From Ignavibacteria bacterium (GTDB lineage: Bacteria > Bacteroidota > Ignavibacteria > Ignavibacteriales > SURF-24): a stretch of DNA of 64,000 nucleotides. The notes below the pieces were generated by a model. The model ran no database searches and was not told the DNA's origin. It saw nothing but the letters and a program-made list of their open reading frames with translations. Below are positions 16,221 to 24,920 of the stretch, piece after piece. Made by a program: the position numbers and the translations under genes. How positions within the stretch are numbered: position 1 is the stretch's first letter; every line of letters starts with the position of its first letter. The DNA is taken from contig JAAXKQ010000001.1 in assembly GCA_025612245.1 (NCBI GenBank), forward strand, positions 397,696-461,695. Direction: 5' to 3'.

Positions 16221-18488
16221 TTAAATCAGCCTTTTAATTATCTCCAGAAGGTTACTCTGGTCGAAACTGCTTTTTACGACGTAGGCATCTGCACCTGAAT
16301 CAATGCCGCGTGTCTTGTCCGTAGAATTTTCAAGAGCCGTAACGAGTACTACCGGAATATTCTTAAGTTTCTCATCCTGCCTTAATGCCCGTGTCAGGTC
16401 AAATCCGTTCATGCGCGGCATTTCAACGTCCGTTACAATGAGATCGAAGTGCCCGGTCTTGATCTTTGCCAGGGCATCGCTTCCGTCGACGGCAAGAGTT
16501 ACCTTATAGCCTGCAGATTCGAGTATATCCTTGAGAAGTGTCCTGGAAGTAATGGAGTCATCGGCTACAATGATGCTTCCGGGTCCCGCAGCTTCATCAT
16601 TTGATGCTTCAAAGGATGCACTAATGCTTCCGCTTTGTATTGCATCCAAAAGTTCATCAGCGTTAAGTATGATGGCAAGATTTCCGCTGCCGAGTACCGT
16701 TGCACCGTTCATGTTTCTTACCTTCGCAAGTTGCTTGTTGAAAGGCTTAAAAATTACCTCGCCTTCATTTATTATACCGTCAACAGCAAGAGCCGCCCTC
16801 CGTCCTCTGGATAAGAGCATTAAAACAGACAAGTACAGGGAGGATTTACTTTCATATTTGCGTTTAAGTCCGAGGAGGTCGTGCAGAAAAATGAGTGACA
16901 CAGGAGTGCCATTAAACAACATTGTTTCGCGGTTTTCAACAGTTTTTACTTCCTTGCTTTCAATTCTCATGACCCTTTCGACGTACCCTGAAGGGATGAC
17001 AAAAAACTGCCCTGAAGCCTCTGCAATTACGCCTCTTAAAGTAGTAAGCGTAACCGGCAGGCTAATAATGAAAGTTGTGCCTTTATTCCTTCCCGTAGAA
17101 ACACTGATGGAGCCTCCAAGGCGGTTTACAGTTTCTTGGACTATTGGCATTCCAAGGCCCCTGCCTGAAATATCCGTCACAGTCCGGCTGGAGGAGACTC
17201 CGGAGGCATAAATCAGCTCCAGAATTTCAGACTCCTCCATACTGCCGGCCCTTTGCTCAGTGATTACTCCCTGCCTTAAGGCTGCGGCTTTAAGACTTTC
17301 TTTGTCAATACCCTTTCCGTCATCACTAATTGTAACTTCAATTGAGCTGCCGCTTAAATTGGTAACGCCGACGGAAATTTTGCCCCGGGAGGGCTTGCCC
17401 TTACTTAACCTTTCAGACGGCCTTTCTATGCCGTGATCGATGGAATTTCTGATAATATGGATCAAAGGCTCCTTCAACTCATCAAGCACTCTTTTGTCCA
17501 CGTTAACGCTGAGGCCTGCCAACTCAAGAGAAACTTCCTTTCCCAGTTCCACCGATAAGTCACGCACAAGCTTCGGCAGTATGTCAAGAAGGTATGAAGC
17601 CGGGAACATCAGCCTGCTACGAAGCTCATCCTGGACCATCCGGACCTTTGAATTGAGGTCGCTTGCATGCTGGCGGCTGAATCTTGAAAGTGTACCAACT
17701 TTTTCTTCAAAAGAAGCCGCATAGGCTAAGTCCTTCTCTATCGATCCGGGCAAAATATCCTTCCTTTGAGAAGAATCCTTTCCCAGATAAGTCCGGTGGC
17801 TTTCGTGCTTAAGGCGCAAGTTGTTTAATTCTCTTTTCCATTCTGCTATCTTCCGGTTCAGTTCGTTCAAATCTGAAATCATGTGATCAAACGACAGCCT
17901 CAGCGATAAAAGGTCTTCCACCTTAAGTAACAATGAATCCATCAGCACAACGGGTAACCTTACGGTCTGAGTCTCCTTTTTTTCGTCTACTTTATCCATT
18001 CCGGCAGAAGCTGAGGAAACGAGCTCGTTTTTGGGAGTGTTTAGCTTTGAAATCGGGGCTTCTTCAAGTTGAGGAGCATCAGGCGCGCCTTCAAAGATCA
18101 CATTAAGCTCCCTTACAATCAAGTCATATTCGCTGAAATAGCCTACCTTTTCCTCTTCCGAAACACCGGACGTAAAGTTACTAATCAGGTTTATTAGGCG
18201 GTGCACCAGATTAAAAAGTTCACGCGAATGTAGAACTGAACCCTTCTTTAGTCCTGAGAACACAGTTTCAAGTGTCCTGCAGACTGCCTCAATTTCCATT
18301 ATGCCGACGGCCCTTGCAGCCCCTTTGAGGCTGTGTGCCTCGCGGTAGAGCCCTTCAGTAATTTCAGCACTTCTTTCCTGGCCCTTTACACCTTCCAGTT
18401 CTATGAGACTCATAGACATGCTGCTAACATGCTCTTCTGACTCTATCCTGAATGTGGCTAAAAGCCTTTTTAAGAATTCCTGATCCAT
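16221..18488 (-). CDS. cheA: Hybrid chemotaxis kinase CheA-REC (WspE-like)
   Basis: This 755-residue histidine kinase has domains in this order: HPt (about 1-105, phosphosite His52 in REAHSLKGAARAVG), acidic linker, dimerisation helices (about 165-290), HATPase (N-box IIRNSIDHG, DDGKGID, GRGLGMPIV), CheW-like coupling domain (about 495-625) and a C-terminal receiver (about 638-755, phosphoacceptor Asp687 in VTDVEMPRMNG). A fused receiver is the mark of Wsp- and Frz-like alternative systems and normally acts as a phosphate sink or relay. No separate P2 domain is obvious. It lies between the receptor and cheB genes with short spacers of 36 and 20 nt. Partners are the MCP and one or both CheW proteins. 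Confidence 0.93.
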   Translation of the reverse strand: MDQEFLKRLLATFRIESEEHVSSMSMSLIELEGVKGQERSAEITEGLYREAHSLKGAARAVGIMEIEAVCRTLETVFSGLKKGSVLHSRELFNLVHRLINLISNFTSGVSEEEKVGYFSEYDLIVRELNVIFEGAPDAPQLEEAPISKLNTPKNELVSSASAGMDKVDEKKETQTVRLPVVLMDSLLLKVEDLLSLRLSFDHMISDLNELNRKIAEWKRELNNLRLKHESHRTYLGKDSSQRKDILPGSIEKDLAYAASFEEKVGTLSRFSRQHASDLNSKVRMVQDELRSRLMFPASYLLDILPKLVRDLSVELGKEVSLELAGLSVNVDKRVLDELKEPLIHIIRNSIDHGIERPSERLSKGKPSRGKISVGVTNLSGSSIEVTISDDGKGIDKESLKAAALRQGVITEQRAGSMEESEILELIYASGVSSSRTVTDISGRGLGMPIVQETVNRLGGSISVSTGRNKGTTFIISLPVTLTTLRGVIAEASGQFFVIPSGYVERVMRIESKEVKTVENRETMLFNGTPVSLIFLHDLLGLKRKYESKSSLYLSVLMLLSRGRRAALAVDGIINEGEVIFKPFNKQLAKVRNMNGATVLGSGNLAIILNADELLDAIQSGSISASFEASNDEAAGPGSIIVADDSITSRTLLKDILESAGYKVTLAVDGSDALAKIKTGHFDLIVTDVEMPRMNGFDLTRALRQDEKLKNIPVVLVTALENSTDKTRGIDSGADAYVVKSSFDQSNLLEIIKRLI

Positions 18489-18524
18489 TGTTTTCTTGAA
18501 TGATTATAAAACCGGGGCAGCTTT

Positions 18525-20279
18525 TTAGACTGCCTTGAAAATTGTTACAAGCTCTTTAAGCCTTTTACTCAGCATCTGCAGGTCCTTGGCCGAAGTTTCT
18601 AGCTGCCGGGTTGTAGTTACATTCTGCGAGCTTGCAAGCTTTATGTTTTCCATGGCAAGGGTTATCTGTTCCATGCCGACGACCTGTTCATGACTGGTAA
18701 CAGAGGTCTGGAAAGCTGCGTCCTTTGCAACGTTAATTGTGTCTACGAGTTTCTGAATTGCCTCACCCGATTCTCCGGCAAGTTTAATTCCCGTATCGAC
18801 AATCTTCTCCCCCTGCTCTGTAGCCAGCACGGCAGAATTTATGGCGTTCTGTATGTCGTTAAGTGCCGAACGGACCTGTGTGGTGGATTGCTTTGACTGT
18901 TCTGCAAGGCTTTTAATTTCCTGAGCTACAACGGCAAATGCTTTTCCGTGTTCCCCCGCCCTTACTGCTTCAATTGAAGCATTTACGGCAAGAAGGTTTG
19001 TCTGTTCAGCAATGTCGTTTACAGCAATTATGATGTCTGAAATGACTTTACTGTGTTCAGAAAGCCTGATAATATTCTCAGCAATTATTATCATCTGGCT
19101 TCCAATCTTGTCAATTCCTTCACGGGTTTCCTCGGTTGACTTCTGTCCCGATTCCGAATAATCGGTGGCACGGCTTGCAATATCAAGTACATCGCGGCTC
19201 TTGGCATTTGAGTTTTCGGAAGTTTTCCGCACCTCTTCAACCGTTGAGGTGGTCTCTCCAATTGAACTTGCGATTTCAGAAGAACTAGCCGCAAGCTGTG
19301 CCACTCCGGCCAGAATTTCCGATGTGGAGCTATTCAGTACGTTTACCGTTTCCCTCAGGTCCGAAGTAACTTTATTCAGGTTTGCAATCATTACGTTAAG
19401 AGAATTTGCAAGCACATCCCGCTCTGACCTCGGGCGTGCCCTGACGTTAAGATTGCCTGAGGCAATGTTGTTTGAAATGGCGGTAATTTCCTTAAGGTAA
19501 ACTGTCATCCTGCTGAAAGTATCCCATAGTGAGCCTATCTCGTCTGTCCTTTTGAGTTCAGGCATTGCAAAGTCCACCTCTCCTTGAGAAATCTTGTCTG
19601 AAAAACCTTCCAAAGTCTGTATAGGCCTGGCCATGATCTTGTCCAGGTAATAAACTACAATTATAAACACCATAAGGAACAAAAGTCCTATTATTCCAAG
19701 CTGCGTAAGATAGCTTTCAAAAGCCTGGTTAACCTCTTGGACATGCCGGTCGACGGAGTTGCTGGTCTTTTCAGCAAGACCGATGGCAGCGGATCGGATC
19801 CTTTCGTATAAAGGGGCGAGATTTGCCCTGCCATAGACCACAGCATCACTTGCCCGGTTCTGCCCTACGAGTTGAACCTGGCGCTCTATGCCCTCCTTAA
19901 GATGGTCGTACTCGCGCTTCATTTCGAGCACTTCATTCCTGTCCGGGAACTGTTGAGTATCAAAGTCAAGAAGACGCTTAAAGTAATTTTCCACCACCTG
20001 TTCCATTTGTCTGGCCTCTGCGAGTAATGCCGCTCTCTGGTCTGCGTACTCCGGCATAAGATACTGCAGCAATTTGATCCTGAGTCTGTTCAGGTTCGAC
20101 CTGACTTCAATTGAATTGATGGCGATATTGTATTCCACCCCGGCCAGGCGCTGCTGACTCTGCCTTAGGGAAGAAACTCTAAAGGCAGAGATCAAAGCCA
20201 CAATAAGTAAAGCCAGAAGTATGAGGCCAAAGCTCAGGTATAACTTCACCCTAATTGAAAGATTCAAAAACCACTGCAT
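18525..20279 (-). CDS. Methyl-accepting chemotaxis protein
   Basis: The 584-residue receptor has a first transmembrane helix (about 12-33), a helical periplasmic sensing region of about 160 residues, a second transmembrane helix (about 194-213), HAMP segments (from about 214 to 320) and a cytoplasmic signalling hairpin. The hairpin tip IAEQTNLLAVNASIEAVRAG is close to the universal consensus with the expected Glu and Arg contacts for CheA/CheW. The sensing region is of four-helix-bundle size and its ligand is unknown. It is the only receptor in the operon and sits directly upstream of cheA-REC, so it is the dedicated input, analogous to WspA but placed fourth instead of first. Confidence 0.92.
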   Translation of the reverse strand: MQWFLNLSIRVKLYLSFGLILLALLIVALISAFRVSSLRQSQQRLAGVEYNIAINSIEVRSNLNRLRIKLLQYLMPEYADQRAALLAEARQMEQVVENYFKRLLDFDTQQFPDRNEVLEMKREYDHLKEGIERQVQLVGQNRASDAVVYGRANLAPLYERIRSAAIGLAEKTSNSVDRHVQEVNQAFESYLTQLGIIGLLFLMVFIIVVYYLDKIMARPIQTLEGFSDKISQGEVDFAMPELKRTDEIGSLWDTFSRMTVYLKEITAISNNIASGNLNVRARPRSERDVLANSLNVMIANLNKVTSDLRETVNVLNSSTSEILAGVAQLAASSSEIASSIGETTSTVEEVRKTSENSNAKSRDVLDIASRATDYSESGQKSTEETREGIDKIGSQMIIIAENIIRLSEHSKVISDIIIAVNDIAEQTNLLAVNASIEAVRAGEHGKAFAVVAQEIKSLAEQSKQSTTQVRSALNDIQNAINSAVLATEQGEKIVDTGIKLAGESGEAIQKLVDTINVAKDAAFQTSVTSHEQVVGMEQITLAMENIKLASSQNVTTTRQLETSAKDLQMLSKRLKELVTIFKAV

Positions 20280-20305
20280 CTTTTTCTTGCTCCCTGAAAA
20301 GAAAG

Positions 20306-20917
20306 TTATGTCTTGTCATTTATAATTAGAGAACTGTCATTTAAGAGCTTGCTGCCGTCCAAGATGGCTACTCTGCCGGATGTAACGGCCTTGAGATATT
20401 TTTGCCTTATGGCATTTAGGTCTGAAAGGATTTTTATGCTGTTTCGAAGAGAAAGCTTTTTAATACCCGCGATCTCATCGGCCAGTATGCCGAAGGTCAT
20501 CTCATTATCCTGCAAAATGATGACCCACTTAAAACCGGGATTTGGGTCATTTGGGAGCTCAAAAAAAACTTTAATGTCCAAAACTGAGATTATATTTCCC
20601 CTCAGGTTGACGATTCCTTTTACAAAAGGAGGTGTTAGGGGTACGGGAGTAATTTCCTTCACGTGAATTACTTCTTTCAGGTAAAGCGTCTCAATTGCGA
20701 ATCTTTCAGAAGCAAGCCCGAATTCAATTACTTCAGTTTCCTCTTTTGCCTCGTTCCTGGAAACCTTTTCGGCTAGCTTTTCAGCACGTTTTCTTAAGAT
20801 TGCCTCTTTTTCAGGATCTCCTGCTTCAAGGGCAGATTCAGACAAAGCCCTAAGCTTTTTCATTACTGCCCCAAGCTGCTCGTGGCTTAATTTAAGGTTG
20901 CCTTTCTTGTCAAGCAT
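20306..20917 (-). CDS. cheW: CheW coupling protein with N-terminal extension
   Basis: The 203-residue protein contains a CheW domain (about 65-200) with FGLASERFAIETLYLKEV and the hallmark PPFVKGIVNLRGNIISVLDI. About 60 charged, helix-prone residues precede the domain, making it longer than ordinary CheW. This resembles WspD, the second and larger CheW of Wsp systems, and its place right after the cheR-TPR gene fits that role. It links the receptor to CheA-REC. Spacers are 23 nt upstream and 26 nt downstream. Confidence 0.9.
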   Translation of the reverse strand: MLDKKGNLKLSHEQLGAVMKKLRALSESALEAGDPEKEAILRKRAEKLAEKVSRNEAKEETEVIEFGLASERFAIETLYLKEVIHVKEITPVPLTPPFVKGIVNLRGNIISVLDIKVFFELPNDPNPGFKWVIILQDNEMTFGILADEIAGIKKLSLRNSIKILSDLNAIRQKYLKAVTSGRVAILDGSKLLNDSSLIINDKT

Positions 20918-20940
20918 AAGCTATAATTATATATTTTTAA

Positions 20941-22383
20941 TTATGTTCCAAGCTGTCTTTCCACAATTTCCTTCATCCTTCCTGCCGTAACACCTTCCGT
21001 TTCATCAAGCACCTCGTCCTGATCGAAATTTTTCAGAATATTAAGAGCCGATCTCAGGTATCTTCTTGAGAGTTCCGGGAAGTTTTTTTTCCTGTACATG
21101 TTTGCCAGATAATAGTTGGCAAGAAAACTCCCCGGCTCCAGGTAAACGGCTTTTTTCAGCTCCTCGACCGCCCCGGTAGAATCGCCCGAGATATTAAGAA
21201 GGTTAGCCAGCAGAATGTAAAACCTTGCGCTAAGCTTGTTTTCTTCAATTCCCTTTCGGCACCAGGCAATTGCAAGCTCAATGTCGCCTGCAGAGCTGAG
21301 GGCTCTTATGAGCACTTCAAAGGACTCAATTCTACTCCCGGGGTTTTGCTGCTCCTCTACAGGAGCCGCCATGGAGAGGCTGGATAAAAGGATGCCAACT
21401 GCCTTTTCATATTCACCCGATGAAAAAAGAAATTTTGCCTCTTCGCCAGGAAGCCTTTCTTTGAGGACCTTTCTTTGGGAAGACTCTTCGGAGGAGGCTC
21501 TTTGCACTTTCGAGGAGCCCGACACGGGTACAGGCTGTGTTTCAGGCTTTTGGCTTTTAGGCGCCACAGACTTCACGTTAATGCTTTTTTTCCGGAAAAG
21601 GACCGTACTCTGATAATTTATCCTTTCAAAGCGCTTTGTGTAAATGTTTGAAATTTCTGCCAGACCGAGCGCCAGGAAGCCGCCTTCTTTAAGCTTGTCG
21701 TGAAATTTATGGACAACGCCGTTTCGGAGCTCTTCACCAAAGTACATAATTACGTTACGGCAGAAAATCATGTCAAAGGGCCCTCTATGGTGCGGCAGAT
21801 AGTAGCTTCCTTCGGCCAGGTTAAGAAAGCCGAAACTGACCATCTCTCTAATTTCCTCGTTTATCCTGTACTTATTATTTCCCAAAGGCGTAAAGTAACT
21901 GTTCTTTACGGCATCGGAAACGCCCCTGAATGACCAGTCGCCGAATACTCCGGCTGCTGCTTTTTTAAGAAAATCGCGGTTCAAATCTGTAGCCACAATG
22001 TTCAGATGAAAACGAATGTCCTTGAAGAGTTCTTTCATTAAAATGGCCAATGAATATGGCTCTTCGCCCGTACAGCATCCGGCGCTCCAGATGTCAATTG
22101 CGCCATTTTCCTCAACAATCCTGATTATCTCCGGCTTCAGGGCTTCCAGTGTGGCAGCTTCGCGGAAGAAGTACGTTTCACCGATTGTAAGATATTTTGC
22201 CAGGAGGCTTATCCTTTCAGTCTGAGGCACGCTGAAGAGAAAATCCACAAATTCACCTGTATTCTGGAAATTGCTCTCCTTTGCAGCCAGGCTAATGACC
22301 CTTTCAAGTTCATGAGCTCTTTCTATGGGGTAATAGATTCCCAGGAAGTCGTTAATATATTTAAGAAGATCGCTAAGGTGCAT
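20941..22383 (-). CDS. cheR: Chemoreceptor methyltransferase CheR with TPR domain (WspC-like)
   Basis: This 480-residue protein is a CheR methyltransferase (about 1-265) that adds methyl groups from S-adenosylmethionine to receptor glutamates. Motifs are TYFFREAATLE, the SAM-binding IWSAGCCTGEEPYSLAIL, VATDLNRDFL and FCRNVIMYF. After a Ser/Pro/Gln-rich linker (about 270-310), TPR-like helices fill residues 310-440 (LAIAWCRKGIEEN, AVEELKKAVYLEPGSFLANYYLANMY). CheR-TPR fusions characterise WspC and Frz-type systems, where the TPR part directs the enzyme to its receptor. The gene lies between the two cheW genes, exactly as wspC does between wspB and wspD. Confidence 0.93.
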   Translation of the reverse strand: MHLSDLLKYINDFLGIYYPIERAHELERVISLAAKESNFQNTGEFVDFLFSVPQTERISLLAKYLTIGETYFFREAATLEALKPEIIRIVEENGAIDIWSAGCCTGEEPYSLAILMKELFKDIRFHLNIVATDLNRDFLKKAAAGVFGDWSFRGVSDAVKNSYFTPLGNNKYRINEEIREMVSFGFLNLAEGSYYLPHHRGPFDMIFCRNVIMYFGEELRNGVVHKFHDKLKEGGFLALGLAEISNIYTKRFERINYQSTVLFRKKSINVKSVAPKSQKPETQPVPVSGSSKVQRASSEESSQRKVLKERLPGEEAKFLFSSGEYEKAVGILLSSLSMAAPVEEQQNPGSRIESFEVLIRALSSAGDIELAIAWCRKGIEENKLSARFYILLANLLNISGDSTGAVEELKKAVYLEPGSFLANYYLANMYRKKNFPELSRRYLRSALNILKNFDQDEVLDETEGVTAGRMKEIVERQLGT

Positions 22384-22395
22384 AAAAAGCCTGTT

Positions 22396-22857
22396 TTAAC
22401 TTTCCTTTCCTGAAAGTTTTTTTAAGATCTCATCCAGCTTGTAAATCTCCACGTTAAGAAAGAAGTCCTCAGTATTGTTGATAATTATCAGCTCACCGGC
22501 TACATCGAGCACGCTGTTCTTATAATTCAGCTCTGGCCAGGATGAATTAAGGCTCTTGATTTTTTCTTCCGGTATGTCCAGGCTGCTTAATATATCGTCC
22601 ACATACACTGCAAACCTGCGCTCACCGCCTTTAAGTATAATAATTTTGTCCCCTGGATCAACAGGTTTTTCCGGCAGGGCGAATTTCCGACGCATATCGG
22701 CAACAGGGAGAATATCGCCATGGTAGTTAATTACGCCGAGCATAATGTCGGGTTTTCCGGCTAACTCAGTAATAGCAACAGCCTTAAGTACGCTCTCCAC
22801 GTCCCTGAGGTAGAAAGAAATTTTCTTTTTATCCACTTGAGCCGTTATAATATCCAA
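22396..22857 (-). CDS. cheW: CheW coupling protein, first gene of the chemosensory operon
   Basis: The 153-residue protein is a compact CheW domain, recognisable from MLGVINYHGDILPVADMRRKF (about 39-59), IIILKGGERRFAVYVDDI and a C-terminal helix. It corresponds to WspB. The only reasonable start is TTG at 22857, so initiation may be weak. The next gene, cheR-TPR, starts 12 nt after its stop codon. A promoter-like pair lies 28-55 bases upstream. Together with the second CheW it may build two distinct receptor-kinase arrays or a mixed one. Confidence 0.9.
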   Translation of the reverse strand: MDIITAQVDKKKISFYLRDVESVLKAVAITELAGKPDIMLGVINYHGDILPVADMRRKFALPEKPVDPGDKIIILKGGERRFAVYVDDILSSLDIPEEKIKSLNSSWPELNYKNSVLDVAGELIIINNTEDFFLNVEIYKLDEILKKLSGKES

Positions 22858-23216
22858 ATTATCCCAATGAGGTGTTAAAAAAATAAGATAGGAAATTATG
22901 CAACTAGTTCAAAATAAAGGCTTAAGGGGGCCCTAAATGACGTTCCCCTTAAGGCTCCCTCCTCCTGGGGGAAAGAAAGATATATTCAGTTTCTGCCAGC
23001 CATTTCGTCGGATAAAAACCTGCCCTCAGCTTTTGAAAAGCCGCTCTGGCGGAAAAAAAAAGACGGATACAAAATATCGTATTATTATCCGGCAATATGA
23101 AAAAGCTGGCAGAAAAAGTGTCAAAAAGATGAGTGTTGCTAAAATAATACTTGTAGTGTTCTCTGAACAGCGGCAAAAAAAAGCCATGTTCAGTTGCAGA
23201 CTTTAAGTCGGTTGTG
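22858..23216. other. 359 bp intergenic region upstream of the chemosensory operon
   Basis: It contains the probable chemosensory promoter (22885-22912) and, further right, an inverted repeat CTTAAGGGG/CCCCTTAAG (about 22921-22943). Read on the minus strand the repeat is followed by CCTTTATTTT, so it could terminate transcription from the small gene at 23217-23435. Open frames on both strands across 22937-23242 have low-complexity products and no ribosome-binding sites, and I do not call them. Confidence 0.4.
22885..22912 (-). promoter_or_regulatory. Probable promoter of the chemosensory operon
   Basis: On the minus strand TTGAAC (complement of 22907-22912) and TATCTT (complement of 22885-22890) are spaced by 16 bases. 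The transcript would start about 20 bases before the TTG start codon of the first cheW gene. Confidence 0.4.
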
Positions 23217-23435
23217 TTATTCAACCTTGAATTCTTTTGCATTCCAGGCCGGGGTCAGGCCAAATAATTTTTCTTCATATACCTCGTGCGCATATGGCCC
23301 CTTTCCCTGAGGGAATGCTTCCTCGTAACGCAGTTGATCCGTCTTGGACCGGGTCATATGGATTATGGTCGGCTCTTTACCGTTTTTATCGATAAAGTCG
23401 CATATCATTTTCAGAATTTCCTGTTTTATGGACAT
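23217..23435 (-). CDS. Hypothetical 72-residue protein
   Basis: A short protein starts at ATG 23435 behind a GAGGTTACTTT leader with GAGG at about eight bases. It begins with an amphipathic helix (MSIKQEILKMICDFIDKNG), then PTIIHMTRSKTDQLRYEEAF, and ends with LTPAWNAKEFKVE. There is no membrane segment and no recognised family. It is probably monocistronic, between the chemosensory operon (same strand) and the PP2C gene (opposite strand). The amino-acid composition is ordinary for a folded cytoplasmic protein. Confidence 0.5.
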   Translation of the reverse strand: MSIKQEILKMICDFIDKNGKEPTIIHMTRSKTDQLRYEEAFPQGKGPYAHEVYEEKLFGLTPAWNAKEFKVE

Positions 23436-23757
23436 AAAGTAACCTCAATTTTCAAATAATCTGTGTTGATAATCCTTTCTAAAAATTTTTGGATATAACT
23501 CTTTTAATTTCACACGCCAAACTTTGAAAAAAAACGCGAGATTGTCAACGTGATTAAGAATTATTATTGGATAGAATTTCCCGATGAGGGAATAATTTTT
23601 TATAAATGCACAGTTAAGTCGTTTTTTCTAAAAATTTTCCTGTCCCCCTTAATTCAAGGAACGGGAATTATATTGCAATTTAGCTGTTTATTTTAAATTT
23701 TATAACGTGCAAAAAAGCATGGCATATAAATTTACTTTCCATCAAGATGGAGAAATT
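23436..23757. other. 322 bp divergent intergenic region
   Basis: This AT-rich spacer separates the divergent 72-residue protein gene and the zinc-finger/PP2C gene. A short TTCCC-GATGA-GGGAA hairpin followed by AATTTTTTAT is visible near 23578-23602. No clear promoter consensus or ORF was identified. Confidence 0.3.
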
Positions 23758-24738
23758 ATGAGACATGATGACCTGAATGACATCAGGGGTAAAATACTGG
23801 ACAGAAAAAATAAGCTCGTCGACCTTACGCAAAAGTATATATCTGCTTCTGAAGTAATGGATCTTCTCCAGGAAGTGGAGGCCGCTTTGTTACGCATGAA
23901 TAACGGGACCTATGGAACATGCGAGGTGTGCGGTGAACCCATTGAAATAGATTCTCTGGAAACCGACCCGCTTGTAAGGTTTTGCCTGGACCACATGAAT
24001 TCCGAGCAGCAGCGGAGCCTGGAGGAAGACCTGAAGCTTGCAATGAAGATACAAAGAAAACTCCTGCCCCAAATGGACGTGAAAGTCCCGGGATGGGACA
24101 TTTCCTACCATTATGAACCGGCGGGCTTTGTGAGCGGCGATTACTGCGATATAATTATTCCGGAGGTAAACCACGACCATTATTACCTGGTTTTGGGTGA
24201 CGTTTCCGGCAAGGGAGTTGCAGCTTCGATGCTTATGACGCACCTTCACGCCATGTTCCACAGCCTTATACCTCTTGACCTCAAATCGAACGAAATAATG
24301 GAAAGAGTAAACAGACAGCTGTGCGAAAGCACAGCTTCATCGCAGTTTGCAACACTCATTCTGGCTGATGCCTTTGACGATGGGAAAGTTGAAATTACAA
24401 ATGCAGGACACTGCCCTCCCATTCTTTTCAGTAACGGAAACTATAAGGAGCTTGCCACAAACGGAATACCGATGGGCGTGCTATGCAGCTCGGCTTATAA
24501 CAGCAGCTTTGTAGAAATGAAGCCCGGCGACGTGCTCTTTATCTATACAGACGGACTTAGCGAGGCTTCCAGAAATGAAGAGCAGTTTGAGACAGACAGG
24601 ATATTAAGGCTTGGAAAAGAATTCAAGTATATGGAAAGCAGACAAATAGTGGAAGCCGTTAAAACAGAGCTTAACGGCTTTCTTGGCGGAAACCCGAAAG
24701 CTGACGACCTGACGATAATGGTACTCAAGAAAATCTGA
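23758..24738 (+). CDS. DksA/TraR-type zinc finger fused to SpoIIE/PP2C phosphatase
   Basis: I favour ATG 23758, which has GATGGAG five bases upstream; a GTG at 23707 and an ATG at 23719 are also in frame. The 326-residue product has an N-terminal coiled-coil (about 10-48), a TraR/DksA-like finger (Cys55, Cys58, Cys76 and His79, a C-x2-C-x17-C-x2-H form in which His replaces the usual fourth Cys) and a SpoIIE/RsbU-type PP2C domain (about 100-326). The PP2C metal motifs are GDYCDI, LGDVSGKG and NPKADDLTIMV. Such phosphatases usually dephosphorylate anti-sigma-factor antagonists (partner switching). No RsbV/RsbW-like gene is adjacent; the next gene is a degenerate receiver. The fusion suggests control by metal, redox or ppGpp-like signals, which is inference. 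Confidence 0.85.
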   Translation: MRHDDLNDIRGKILDRKNKLVDLTQKYISASEVMDLLQEVEAALLRMNNGTYGTCEVCGEPIEIDSLETDPLVRFCLDHMNSEQQRSLEEDLKLAMKIQRKLLPQMDVKVPGWDISYHYEPAGFVSGDYCDIIIPEVNHDHYYLVLGDVSGKGVAASMLMTHLHAMFHSLIPLDLKSNEIMERVNRQLCESTASSQFATLILADAFDDGKVEITNAGHCPPILFSNGNYKELATNGIPMGVLCSSAYNSSFVEMKPGDVLFIYTDGLSEASRNEEQFETDRILRLGKEFKYMESRQIVEAVKTELNGFLGGNPKADDLTIMVLKKI

Positions 24739-24920
24739 CAAAGTGACTTAAAAATGACTTAATAATGGCCCTGAAATTCCGTTTAATATAATAATATGCC
24801 CGGAGGATGCCGTTTATTTTTTAATCTTGCCGGCCAGGAATATTTGTGCATTTGTTAAATGCTATTATTTTTTAAGTCAAACTGTTGCACTGCAGTTGAT
24901 GGAACAGCGAAAGAAATGAA

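Noticed and set aside
22937..23242. Open frames on both strands between the chemosensory operon and the 72-residue gene
   Set aside because: Their products are low-complexity Lys/Arg/Phe-rich, there are no ribosome-binding sites, and the region holds an inverted repeat; more likely non-coding.
24739..24920. Distant inverted repeat GACTTAAAAA / TTTTTAAGTC and a nearby direct repeat
   Set aside because: It is AT-rich and more than 110 bases apart. It may be chance; no structure or operator model is supported.
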